DNA of 48,145 nucleotides. Source: Candidatus Gottesmanbacteria bacterium RIFCSPLOWO2_01_FULL_43_11b (GTDB lineage Bacteria > Patescibacteriota > Microgenomatia > UBA10105 > UBA927). The position numbers were made by a program, and so were the translations under genes. Shown piece by piece: positions 33,085-40,434 of this stretch (its first letter is position 1; every line of letters begins with the position of its first letter). Under the pieces are notes generated by a model. It worked only from the letters and a program-made list of their open reading frames with translations. It did no database searches and was not told where the DNA came from. The stretch is taken from positions 581,321 through 629,465 of the forward strand of contig MFJV01000001.1 of NCBI GenBank assembly GCA_001780985.1, written 5' to 3'.

Positions 33085-33954
33085 ATGGATACTCAAACAG
33101 ACTTGACAAAAATTAAAGAGCTTTTAGATAAGGTGCAGGAAGTCCTTATCGTTACGCATGATAATCCGACGTTTGACAGTATCGGAAGCTCTCTTGCTCT
33201 CTCTCTAGGGCTTTCAGGACTCGGAAAAAAAGTAACCGTTGCCTGTATAGATCCTGTCACAGTTTCACTTTCTAGTTTTGTGGGGGTTAATAAAATTACC
33301 ACAGACCTCGCCAAAAAGAATTTCATTATCTCTCTTGATTACGTTGACGGCTCCATTGAAAAAGTCAGTTATAATATTGAAGGCAATAAATTTAACCTCG
33401 TCATCGAACCCAGACCGGGATTTCCGTCGTTTTCTCCCGACAAAGTGAACTATTCCTACGCTGGTGGCAACGCTGATGTTATTATTGCCGTTGACACAAT
33501 TCATTTGGGAGGATTGGGAAAGCTCTATGAAGAAAACAAAGAGCTTTTTGCAGGAAAACCAATGGTTAACGTTGACTATCACCCGAATAACAGCCATTTC
33601 GGCGCTCATAACGTTGTTGACCATAGCGCCTCATCGACAGCGGAACTTGTCGCAGAGCTTCTCTCAACACTTGGGGCACCATTAACAGCTGATATTGCAA
33701 CTAATCTTTTAAACGCCGTATACGGAGCGACTGATAATTTTCAAAAAACAACAATTAGTGCTGGTTCATTTGAACTTGCTGCAGTATGCCTTAAAGCCGG
33801 TGGGAAAAGATTTACTAAGTCTCTTGCCGGTGAAGAAACGCCGTCAATTGAGACTGTAAAAGATATTCCTGTTGCACCCCGTTCGACAAGCTCAGGGCAG
33901 GCACCTGCTGATTGGCTCAAGCCCAAAATTTTCAAAAGTTCTAACCTCATTTAA
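33085..33954 (+). CDS. DHH/DHHA1 phosphoesterase-like protein with altered motifs
   Basis: The listed start is GTG 33079. The ATG at 33085 is equally likely. The 289 residues follow the NrnA/oligoribonuclease layout: LIVTHDNPTFDSIGSSLALSLGL, an AVDTIHLGGLGKL strand and the NVDYHPNNSHFG motif. In active enzymes these read (D/N)PDGDAIGS and DHHxxN. Here the first aspartates and the middle histidine are changed (DYH). NrnA-type proteins degrade short RNAs and are often near nusA-infB-rbfA. A dispersed repeat at 33877-33904 adds PRSTSSGQA near the C-terminus. Confidence 0.8.
   Translation: MDTQTDLTKIKELLDKVQEVLIVTHDNPTFDSIGSSLALSLGLSGLGKKVTVACIDPVTVSLSSFVGVNKITTDLAKKNFIISLDYVDGSIEKVSYNIEGNKFNLVIEPRPGFPSFSPDKVNYSYAGGNADVIIAVDTIHLGGLGKLYEENKELFAGKPMVNVDYHPNNSHFGAHNVVDHSASSTAELVAELLSTLGAPLTADIATNLLNAVYGATDNFQKTTISAGSFELAAVCLKAGGKRFTKSLAGEETPSIETVKDIPVAPRSTSSGQAPADWLKPKIFKSSNLI
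33877..33904. repeat. in-frame dispersed repeat (RSTSSGQA type)
   Basis: The core CGTTCGACAAGCTCAGGGCA codes for RSTSSGQA here and for PELVER on the other strand. From memory, very similar repeats are scattered through CPR and other metagenome genomes. It lies in a linker near the end of the DHH-like protein. Confidence 0.6.
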
Positions 33955-33956
33955 CT

Positions 33957-34691
33957 CTATTTTGTCGTGAAGGTAAATATTTCTGTTTGGACAGAATCCA
34001 GCGTGATTTGGTATGAGTAGGTCGTTTTTGGAGAGAGCGCAGAGAGACGAACTGTGTGAGAGGTTTGCGGTTGAGCGTTTACAACGACGGTGTTTTTTAG
34101 AGTAGTTGTCCAATAGGTGAGCGAGGCCGCAACGGGTTTTTGGGTGGTGAAGGTGATATATACCTCGGTTGGGGAGATTGTGCGGACAACTGGTTTGCCT
34201 ACGAGGCCTCGCGCCTGGGATTCCAACTGTTGCTGTTCTTGAATACTTTTGACTGTAATAAATAATCCTCCTGTAATAATGACAATGAGAAAAATAGGCA
34301 GAAGTATTGCATAGGCAGAAGGAAGCGGGATATGCCATGTTTTAAAAAATGAAAGTTTAACAGATTGAGCGCGTTTGAACCTCTTTAAGTTTCCGTTTGG
34401 GAACCAATTACCACCACATGTTTCGCAGCGGAAGACAGTGACATCGTCTGGTACACTTTCACTTCGAAAACGAACGAGAACGGTTTGATCTTTTGGACAC
34501 AATCTGGAATTCGGATTTCTTATTGTGTTGGCAGTATGGGGTAAGGCAGCAAGGTCGGATTGTTGAAGAAAATTCGTTTCACTCTGATCCGTCCATACCC
34601 CGCCACAATATGAGCACGCATCGAGCTTCACCTTCGGTGTCGTCCCGAGGGTAATGACCATCATATCGCGCAAGCAATCCGGACAGTTCAT
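33957..34691 (-). CDS. double zinc-ribbon membrane protein with FnIII-like C-terminus
   Basis: The 244 residues begin with two TFIIB-like zinc ribbons (CPDCLRDM...CSYCGGVW and CPKDQT...CETCGGNWFP). One membrane helix (YAILLPIFLIVIITGGLFI) follows, and then a ~90-residue fibronectin-like domain (VRTISPTEVYITFTT, LSPKTTYSYQITLDS). The zinc ribbons would be cytoplasmic and the beta domain outside. The fusion suggests a sensor or scaffold across the membrane, but no function is known to me. TACACT on the minus strand lies 6 bases before the ATG, so the gene looks leaderless. Confidence 0.75.
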   Translation of the reverse strand: MNCPDCLRDMMVITLGTTPKVKLDACSYCGGVWTDQSETNFLQQSDLAALPHTANTIRNPNSRLCPKDQTVLVRFRSESVPDDVTVFRCETCGGNWFPNGNLKRFKRAQSVKLSFFKTWHIPLPSAYAILLPIFLIVIITGGLFITVKSIQEQQQLESQARGLVGKPVVRTISPTEVYITFTTQKPVAASLTYWTTTLKNTVVVNAQPQTSHTVRLSALSPKTTYSYQITLDSVQTEIFTFTTK

Positions 34692-34745
34692 GATTTTAGT
34701 GTAACAGGAATGAAAAAAATCTTGTAGAATTGCTGTAAGTCTGAT

Positions 34746-34787
34746 AATGTAAAACTAGATATCCGGCCGGTCATCAAATTTTACATT
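34746..34787. repeat. left palindromic end
   Basis: AATGTAAAA at the outer edge pairs with TTTTACATT at the inner edge, and the centre is CCGGCCGG. About 17 of 21 base pairs can form. The outer arm carries CTAG after TGTAAAA. Confidence 0.85.
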
Positions 34788-34788
34788 T

Positions 34789-35583
34789 ATGAAGACAAAA
34801 GAGTTCATTTCTAAAGCGACAGACGGACTTATTGGAAGCGCGGTGAACGGCGTTTTGTGGTATCTCTTCCTTGTTGGTGCAAGCTTTGGTAAATCAAAAA
34901 CGAGTTATGGAATGCATAAGGCATTTCGTGAAGCAGACGAGGCACTAAATGAATTTAATTATGACACCTTTAAACATGTTCTTTCCTATTTACGACGGCT
35001 CAAGCTTATTGAGAAAAAGAAAACGTACACGGGGTTTGAAATTGAGGTAACAAAACTTGGAAAAGAACGGCTCGCACAGACTATTCCCAAGTACATGGAG
35101 CAGCGACCATGGGACGGACACCTCTATGTAATCTCGTACGACATTCCTGAATCTCGCCATCACTCCCGAAATACACTTCGCGATTATCTCAAGCGCATCG
35201 GGTGTGCGCGTCTTCAAGAAAGCTTGTGGATGACTCCCTACAATCCGCGCGTTATTCTTGATGAGTTTATGGAAGAGCATGGTATTGCGGGAACAATGTT
35301 AATTTCAAAATTGGGTAAAGACGGTGCAATTGGTGAAGAAGACCTGCCTTCGCTTCTTGAGCGTGTGTACCAATTGAAAAAGCTAAACGAAAGGTACAAA
35401 GATTTTCTTTCGAATCTCAGAAATAGACGAATGAATGTATTTCAGGTAGCAGTGAAGTATCAAAGCATTCTGAAAGATGATTCACAGCTTCCTTTTGCGT
35501 TGCTCCCAAAGGATTGGTTGGGAGATAGAGCGTATACGGAGTTCAGAAATTATGTAAAATTATACAACCGGCCGGTTGTCTAG
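34789..35583 (+). CDS. PaaX-like protein with winged helix and Cas2-like domain
   Basis: The 264 residues comprise a helical start with a hydrophobic stretch (GSAVNGVLWYLFLVGASFG), a winged helix (VLSYLRRLKLIEKKKTYTG) and a domain like Cas2/PaaX. The last contains HLYVISYDIPESRHHSRNTL and, after GCARLQESLWMTPY, a strand-helix pair; a helical C-terminal part closes the chain. The YDIPE aspartate corresponds to the position used as metal ligand in Cas2 nucleases. PaaX itself is a regulator of phenylacetate genes, but none are here. There is no CRISPR array or cas1. The palindromes at both ends suggest that the protein recognises them, either as autoregulator or as a transposase-like nuclease. 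Confidence 0.75.
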   Translation: MKTKEFISKATDGLIGSAVNGVLWYLFLVGASFGKSKTSYGMHKAFREADEALNEFNYDTFKHVLSYLRRLKLIEKKKTYTGFEIEVTKLGKERLAQTIPKYMEQRPWDGHLYVISYDIPESRHHSRNTLRDYLKRIGCARLQESLWMTPYNPRVILDEFMEEHGIAGTMLISKLGKDGAIGEEDLPSLLERVYQLKKLNERYKDFLSNLRNRRMNVFQVAVKYQSILKDDSQLPFALLPKDWLGDRAYTEFRNYVKLYNRPVV

Positions 35584-35591
35584 TTTTACAT
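35552..35591. repeat. right palindromic end
   Basis: ATGTAAAA pairs with TTTTACAT and the middle ACAACCGGCCGGTTGT is perfect. About 18 of 20 pairs form. The TAG stop codon of the ORF lies in the outer arm (CTAGTTTTACA). Confidence 0.88.
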
Positions 35592-35611
35592 TTGGTGAAC
35601 AATTTTTCCAT

Positions 35612-36091
35612 TTATCGGGGTTTCTTTGGCATCTTTGCCTGTAGTTTTTCCGGTGGGAATTCTTTTTTCTGACCCGTGAGTCCATTGATGACGTCCATGC
35701 TGGCTTCCGGTCCAAGCAGACTTAAAAGTGAAGCAAACATAGCTTTTGTGGGATCCTCACCAGCCCGAACAAGTGCACCAACTGCTAAATCATCACCTAC
35801 TTTTTGTTCCGGGTCTTTTGAATAACTTTTGTCTTGCATTGCTTGTGCGACAGCGCCAAAAATTCCCGTTATTGGCCCCAGAGGCCCTTGTTCAGGGTCG
35901 TCATAGAGTTTGCCGGAAAGGGCTTCATGTGCTTCGATAATATGTCCTTTTGCTCGAAGCGCCCCGGCCACCCGACTTCGAAAAGCTGAAACGGATTCGT
36001 CTTTGTCGCGCTTGAGCCCGACGATGTTAGCTCTTTCTTGAAGAAAAAAGTCAGTTTCTTTCTGTTCTTGTATTTTTTCTAGTTTTGCCAT
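35612..36091 (-). CDS. unknown soluble protein, 159 residues
   Basis: The protein is helix-rich, charged at both ends and has an Ala/Gly-rich middle (GPITGIFGAVAQAMQDKSY, VGDDLAVGALVRAGEDPTKA). No signal peptide or membrane helix is seen. A short pattern, DESVSAFRSRVAGALRAKGHIIEAHEAL, could be a small helical domain, but I cannot name a family. It has a proper Shine-Dalgarno (AAGGAG, 8 bases before ATG) and a promoter at 36123-36149, so it is very likely expressed. Confidence 0.65.
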   Translation of the reverse strand: MAKLEKIQEQKETDFFLQERANIVGLKRDKDESVSAFRSRVAGALRAKGHIIEAHEALSGKLYDDPEQGPLGPITGIFGAVAQAMQDKSYSKDPEQKVGDDLAVGALVRAGEDPTKAMFASLLSLLGPEASMDVINGLTGQKKEFPPEKLQAKMPKKPR

Positions 36092-36122
36092 ACTATTCTC
36101 CTTTCGGATTGATCTGACGGGA

Positions 36123-36149
36123 AGTATACCTCTCTCTCTACTCCGTCAA
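36123..36149 (-). promoter_or_regulatory. promoter of the 159-residue protein gene
   Basis: The minus strand reads TTGACG, 15 bases, TATACT. A leader of about 25 bases with AAGGAG follows. The spacer is short but both boxes are good. Confidence 0.55.
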
Positions 36150-36177
36150 GTCCATAGGCTTTTGAGATTAGCGGTTC

Positions 36178-36206
36178 TTGTAAATCAAAGGCAAATGGTG
36201 TATACT
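36178..36206 (+). promoter_or_regulatory. rpsO promoter
   Basis: TTGTAA (36178-36183), 17 bases, TATACT (36201-36206). The start site near 36213 gives a leader of about 180 bases, very long for this genome. Confidence 0.65.
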
Positions 36207-36215
36207 TAGATTCTT

Positions 36216-36239
36216 GGAGCAAAGATGTGCTCCATTTTT
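36216..36239 (+). terminator. weak attenuator hairpin at the start of the rpsO leader
   Basis: GGAGCA-AAGATG-TGCTCC forms a perfect 6-pair stem followed by ATTTTT. It could stop or pause polymerase right after initiation. Confidence 0.4.
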
Positions 36240-36249
36240 ACTAGCCTCT

Positions 36250-36394
36250 ATGCCAGGTAGTGAATTCGCGCAAGATGCGAACCTACATGGGTATACGTAA
36301 AGCTAATATTTTGGAAAAGGAAAAGTTTTTTAAATAGTAATGTCCGTTTTCGCATCTTTGAAAAAGATGCAAACGCGAATCTACTACCTGGTAT
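36250..36394 (+). promoter_or_regulatory. rpsO leader with two alternative folds
   Basis: This is the only gap of about 300 bases in the window. The arms 36250-36270 and 36374-36394 are complementary at 20 of 21 positions counting one G-U pair, and the right arm reaches into the rpsO ATG. Inside, AAGATGCGAA (36272) pairs perfectly with TTCGCATCTT (36349). Alternatively the left arm pairs locally (CCA/TGG, GTAG/CTAC, TTCGC/GCGAA) and GCATCTTT (36352) pairs with AAAGATGC (36363), freeing the start codon. It is most likely an autoregulatory S15 leader. A small fold-back repeat element is the alternative. Confidence 0.65.
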
Positions 36395-36773
36395 GGCCAC
36401 GAAGAAAAAAACCGCGAAGGGTAAAGTCGAAAAAAAGGCAAAACCCAAAGCAACAAAGGTAATAAAAAAAACCACCGGGAAGAAAAAAGTCTTGGTTTCA
36501 ACAGTGACGGTTCCCAGTGAGGAAAAATTAGATATAATTAAACAGTTTCAGGTAAAAGAAGGAGATACGGGAAGTCCTGAAGTTCAGGTTGCACTCCTTA
36601 CCAAACGCATTGAAAAGCTTGTCGGACATCTAAAAATAAATCCGTCCGATAATCATTCACGAAGAGGGCTTTTGGGACTCGTCAGTAAGAGGAGACGCCT
36701 CCTTCACTATTTAGAAGAAAAAAATCAAAAAAGATACAAAGAAATTAGTCAGAAATTAGGACTAGGAAAGTAA
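36393..36773 (+). CDS. rpsO: 30S ribosomal protein S15 with basic N-terminal extension
   Basis: The protein has 126 residues, while S15 normally has about 89. The first ~37 residues are a lysine/alanine-rich tail ([19 protein letters not shown]) added before the standard domain. That domain shows [41 protein letters not shown] and the 16S-binding HxxxS-type residues. S15 is an early assembly protein and is known in other bacteria to repress its own mRNA. The start codon is buried in the leader structure described above. The stop overlaps the pnp ATG (TAATG). Confidence 0.93.
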   Translation: MATKKKTAKGKVEKKAKPKATKVIKKTTGKKKVLVSTVTVPSEEKLDIIKQFQVKEGDTGSPEVQVALLTKRIEKLVGHLKINPSDNHSRRGLLGLVSKRRRLLHYLEEKNQKRYKEISQKLGLGK

Positions 36774-38941
36774 TGGTTTCCACGATGAAGTTAATTAAAA
36801 AATCCGTTGAGATAGGCGGAAGAACCCTCTCACTTGAAGCCGGCCGATTCGCAGAGCAAGCAACTGCGTCAATCGTCGCTCAATACGGCGACACAATGGT
36901 GTTGGCTGCAGTCACCGCGTCAGGTCACGAAACCACACTTGATTATTTCCCTCTTTCGGTTGAATACGTCGAAAGGCTCTACGCAGGGGGAAGGATTAAA
37001 GGATCACGGTGGGTGAAACGTGAAGGAAGACCGTCAGATGATGCAATTTTATCCGGTCGGCTTGTCGATCGATCTATTCGACCGCTTTTCCCTAAATCAT
37101 ACAAACACGATGTCCAGGTTGTTATAACAACACTCTCCATTGACGGTGAAAATGATCCCGACGTATTAGGTCTCGTTGCAGCCTCGGCTGCACTTGCAAT
37201 TTCTCCTATTCCCTGGGAAGGGCCGGTTGCGGCAGTCCGCATGGGATACATTAAAGAACAAGATAATGGGAAAGGCCAGCTCATTATTAATCCTACAGTA
37301 ACAGAGCAGGCTTTGTCGGAATTTGACGTTGTTGTTTCTTCAACTCTCGATCGGGTGATGATGCTTGAGGGAGGATTTTGTGAGACGGGTGAAGATCTCG
37401 TTTTAGAATCTATTAAATCTGCAAAAAATGAGAATAAGAAAATTATTTCTGTAATTGCCCAACTCGTTAAAGAAGTCGGAAAACCAAAAATTAAAGCACC
37501 TGAACCAGAAGAAAAAACAACACTCAAAGATTTTATCCTCAAAAACTATAAGAAACAAATGGAAGATGTTTTCACAAAACATGCAGCAAAGGAATCCGGA
37601 AGTGAAGACGTGCAAGCGCTTGCAGTAGAGATAGCCGGGGATGAAGCTCAATGGAATGTTAAAGATGTGCTTAACGAACTTGATAAACTATTTAAGAAAA
37701 AACTCCGGGAAGATATCATGAAAAGCGGAAAACGTATTGATGGCAGAAAAATCGATGAAATTCGTCCTATTGGCATTGATGTGGGTATATTAACCCGTAC
37801 ACACGGAAGTGCGGTGTTTGCCCGTGGGCAAACGCAGGTTCTTACTGTTGCAACTCTTGGGACCCCCTCCCTTGAACAGCTTATTGAAAGCCCTATGGGA
37901 GAAGAATCCAAGCGATACATCCACCACTACAGCATGCCTCCGTATTCGGTTGGAGAAACAGGGAGAATGGGAACGCCCAGTCGGCGGGAAATCGGACATG
38001 GAGCACTCGCTGAACGGGCACTCCTTTCTGTCATTCCGAGCGAAGATGAATTTCCATATACTATTCGTCTTGTTTCAGAAGTATTTTCAAGTAACGGCAG
38101 CACGTCAATGGCATCAACATGTGGATCAACCCTTGCACTGATGGATGCAGGCGTTCCCATTAAAGAACCGGTTGCCGGAATATCGATTGGCTTAGTTACT
38201 GAAAAAGAAAAATACGTTCTGTTGACAGACATCATGGGCGTTGAAGATTTTGGCGGTGATATGGACTTTAAGGTTGCCGGTACTAAAAACGGGATTACCG
38301 CAATTCAACTTGACATGAAAGTTCATGGAATTACCGATGAAATAATTAAAGGAACTCTTGAATCTGCAAAGAAAGCCCGCATGACAATTCTCGCGAGCAT
38401 GCTTAAAGTCATCGGATCGCCTCGGGCAAAACTTTCCCAATATGCTCCCAAGGTGCAGGTTGTTAAAATTCCTGTTGATAGAATTGGTGAAGTTATCGGT
38501 CCCGGAGGCAAAACCATCCGGCAGATTATTGCCGTAACAGGAGCTGTTGTTGACGTGAAAGATGACGGCAGCGTGTTTATTTCAGGGACGAAAGAGGACG
38601 GAGTCGAGCGGGCAGTGACATGGATTAAAGGAATTACTCATGAAGTAAAATCAGGTGAAGAGTTTGAGGGGGAAGTCAAACGTATTTTGCCGTTTGGTGC
38701 ATTCGTCGAAATTTTACCCGGCAAAGAAGGCATGGTACATGTTTCTCAAATGGCATCGGGCTTTGTCAACGACCCAAATGACGTTGTGAGTCTCGGTCAA
38801 AAAGTGAAGGTGCGGGTTATTGAAATCGATGACCAGCGCCGTATAAACCTTTCTATGCTTTTTGGGCAAGACGCAAGCAAACCTGTTGAACGGAGACCCC
38901 AACCTCAAAAACCATTTGATAGAAGGCGGAGAAGGTTTTAA
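36773..38941 (+). CDS. pnp: polyribonucleotide nucleotidyltransferase (PNPase)
   Basis: The 722 residues form two RNase PH-like domains (first with VEYVERLYAGGRIKGS, second with RTHGSAVFARGQTQVL and SNGSTSMAS) separated by a helical domain. A KH domain (IGEVIGPGGKTIRQI) and an S1 domain (EGEVKRILPFGAFVEILPGKEGMVHVSQ) follow. PNPase degrades RNA 3' to 5' with phosphate. The order rpsO-pnp is conserved in many bacteria and the two are coupled here. M5 is an alternative start. The end overlaps the convergent unknown gene by four bases. Confidence 0.97.
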   Translation: MVSTMKLIKKSVEIGGRTLSLEAGRFAEQATASIVAQYGDTMVLAAVTASGHETTLDYFPLSVEYVERLYAGGRIKGSRWVKREGRPSDDAILSGRLVDRSIRPLFPKSYKHDVQVVITTLSIDGENDPDVLGLVAASAALAISPIPWEGPVAAVRMGYIKEQDNGKGQLIINPTVTEQALSEFDVVVSSTLDRVMMLEGGFCETGEDLVLESIKSAKNENKKIISVIAQLVKEVGKPKIKAPEPEEKTTLKDFILKNYKKQMEDVFTKHAAKESGSEDVQALAVEIAGDEAQWNVKDVLNELDKLFKKKLREDIMKSGKRIDGRKIDEIRPIGIDVGILTRTHGSAVFARGQTQVLTVATLGTPSLEQLIESPMGEESKRYIHHYSMPPYSVGETGRMGTPSRREIGHGALAERALLSVIPSEDEFPYTIRLVSEVFSSNGSTSMASTCGSTLALMDAGVPIKEPVAGISIGLVTEKEKYVLLTDIMGVEDFGGDMDFKVAGTKNGITAIQLDMKVHGITDEIIKGTLESAKKARMTILASMLKVIGSPRAKLSQYAPKVQVVKIPVDRIGEVIGPGGKTIRQIIAVTGAVVDVKDDGSVFISGTKEDGVERAVTWIKGITHEVKSGEEFEGEVKRILPFGAFVEILPGKEGMVHVSQMASGFVNDPNDVVSLGQKVKVRVIEIDDQRRINLSMLFGQDASKPVERRPQPQKPFDRRRRRF

Positions 38942-40368
38942 CGGTGCATGGCGATAAATGCCGCCTGTTCAATTTTCGAAACTGGCCTGTCATCCCACCA
39001 ATTTGCCATAAAGATTCCATTATTTAAAACATGCTCGTTCCAGAACTCTTTTCCTCTTTGAAGTCGTTCCGCAGATTCATTTGGATCCATTGGAGAAAAA
39101 TATTCAAAATCCATACCAACTATTTCTAAAGTAAGTTGTGGATCCTCATGGATTCTGTACGCATAGCCGTCAAAATCAGAATTGTCATAATTATTGCTTG
39201 TAATTATATCGCTTAAAACTCGCTTGGCCTTGTCTTTCCAGTACATGGCTTTAACTCTCGCAAAGGATTCGAAAGACAGACTGGGATCTCCCTCTGCATA
39301 CCCTATTGTCGTTTTATGTTTTTGAAGTTTTTTGGCTTCTTTAGCGATATTTTGAAATTCCATCTCAAACTGATCTTTGTGCCGGATAATTGCAGCAGTT
39401 AAGATCTCCGCCATTTTAAGAGAAGGAATGAAATTTTTTTCAAATTCAAAAACCGTAAATTGAAAACCATCCAGAAAGACGACATATCCGATCGGATCCT
39501 CCCAGCTTACTTTGATTTCATCTTGATTTACCATTGCGTGCTCACGAAAGAAAGCAGCAGTTTTAAATTCATCGGTTGAAGAGAGTCCTTCAATGTGACC
39601 ATGTCTCTTCGTATCAGTATGCCGAGCAGTCTTTTTTTCTTTGAGAATATATTTTTTTCCAGCAACCTCGATTTCATACACGCGATCTTTAATAGTTCTT
39701 CTTTTTATCCAATTGACAGGATTGAGAAGTTCATTGTGGTCAGCAACTTTACGAGGATTCATGAAAATTTGTGTTCCACTTGGGAGCTTTGCTTCATTGT
39801 TTTGATCGAGTGAAATTGGTCCGGACTCTCTCATTTCTCCGGCTAGAGCTAACAATTTTATATCTCTTGCTAGGCGATATCGCTTAATAACCATAGCTCG
39901 TTCTTCTGTGGTAATTCCTTTCTGAAAATATCCATGGTCAATTGCTTCATCTAACCATTGTTTTCCGTAGGGAGTGGTAGCATATTGTTCGAGTGCGGTT
40001 TGTGGATCGAGATGGAAAGGAGCATTGGTAATATCGGGATGTATTAATTCGTCGGGAACAGCAGGTAATTCCAAATATTCTCCCAATTGTTTATGGAATC
40101 GTTTCTCAATTCGACCAATGTTGTCATTAATAACGGCAGTTGTTTTTATTACTTTATCTGGAAGATCTTCAGAGACTGGTGATGATACAAAAGGCAAAAT
40201 AGCCTCTCGGGTTCCATGATCGTTTTGAATTTCTCTTTTTAATACTTCAGTTGTCAGATTCCATTGCTGATCAATTGTTTCACTAGGAAACTTTTTTGCG
40301 GACTGAGCATCTAAAATTGGAATTCTTTTAGGAATATTTTCTAGACTGATAGCTCCAGGCTCACCCAT
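38938..40368 (-). CDS. unknown 476-residue protein, possibly kinase-like
   Basis: There is no signal peptide and no membrane helix. The middle has an N-lobe-like pattern: VYEIEVAGKKYILKEKKTAR (a strand-lysine motif resembling the VAIK lysine), a later helix with glutamates (STDEFKTAAFFREH), then VVFLDGFQFTVFEFEKNF like a hinge. A clear HRD or DFG motif is not visible, although NSDFDGYAYRIHEDP and GMDFEYFSP hold aspartates. The region before residue 150 is helical. I would call it an unknown protein with a possible degenerate protein-kinase fold. TAGAAT 6 bases before its ATG suggests a leaderless message. Confidence 0.55.
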   Translation of the reverse strand: MGEPGAISLENIPKRIPILDAQSAKKFPSETIDQQWNLTTEVLKREIQNDHGTREAILPFVSSPVSEDLPDKVIKTTAVINDNIGRIEKRFHKQLGEYLELPAVPDELIHPDITNAPFHLDPQTALEQYATTPYGKQWLDEAIDHGYFQKGITTEERAMVIKRYRLARDIKLLALAGEMRESGPISLDQNNEAKLPSGTQIFMNPRKVADHNELLNPVNWIKRRTIKDRVYEIEVAGKKYILKEKKTARHTDTKRHGHIEGLSSTDEFKTAAFFREHAMVNQDEIKVSWEDPIGYVVFLDGFQFTVFEFEKNFIPSLKMAEILTAAIIRHKDQFEMEFQNIAKEAKKLQKHKTTIGYAEGDPSLSFESFARVKAMYWKDKAKRVLSDIITSNNYDNSDFDGYAYRIHEDPQLTLEIVGMDFEYFSPMDPNESAERLQRGKEFWNEHVLNNGIFMANWWDDRPVSKIEQAAFIAMHR

Positions 40369-40422
40369 AGTCTTATTCTATCAAAAAGGGCTCGAAATTG
40401 AGATTTGTAGTACGAGATTTGA

Positions 40423-40428
40423 TATTAT
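40423..40428 (+). promoter_or_regulatory. -10 box of the Lon-like ATPase gene
   Basis: TATTAT lies 6 bases before the ATG at 40435. A TTGAGA lies 19 bases upstream. The gap is shared with the divergent unknown gene. Confidence 0.45.
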
Positions 40429-40434
40429 GAAAAC

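Larger units (their letters stand above)
34746..35592. mobile_element. candidate single-gene element bounded by palindromic inverted repeats
   Basis: A single ORF (34789-35583) is flanked by two ~40-base palindromes of the same design. Their outer halves match in inverted orientation: from the outside inwards, both begin AATGTAAAACTAGA and end CCGGCCGG, with 23 of 25 bases identical. The left repeat ends one base before the start codon and the right repeat contains the stop codon, so gene and ends form one compact unit. It lies between unrelated genes that point away from it on the left and towards it on the right. No target duplication is evident. Mobility is inferred. Confidence 0.55.

Noticed and set aside
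34789-35583. Calling this gene cas2 of a CRISPR system
   Set aside because: There is no array, no cas1 and no other cas gene in the window, and the winged helix plus length fit PaaX-like proteins better.
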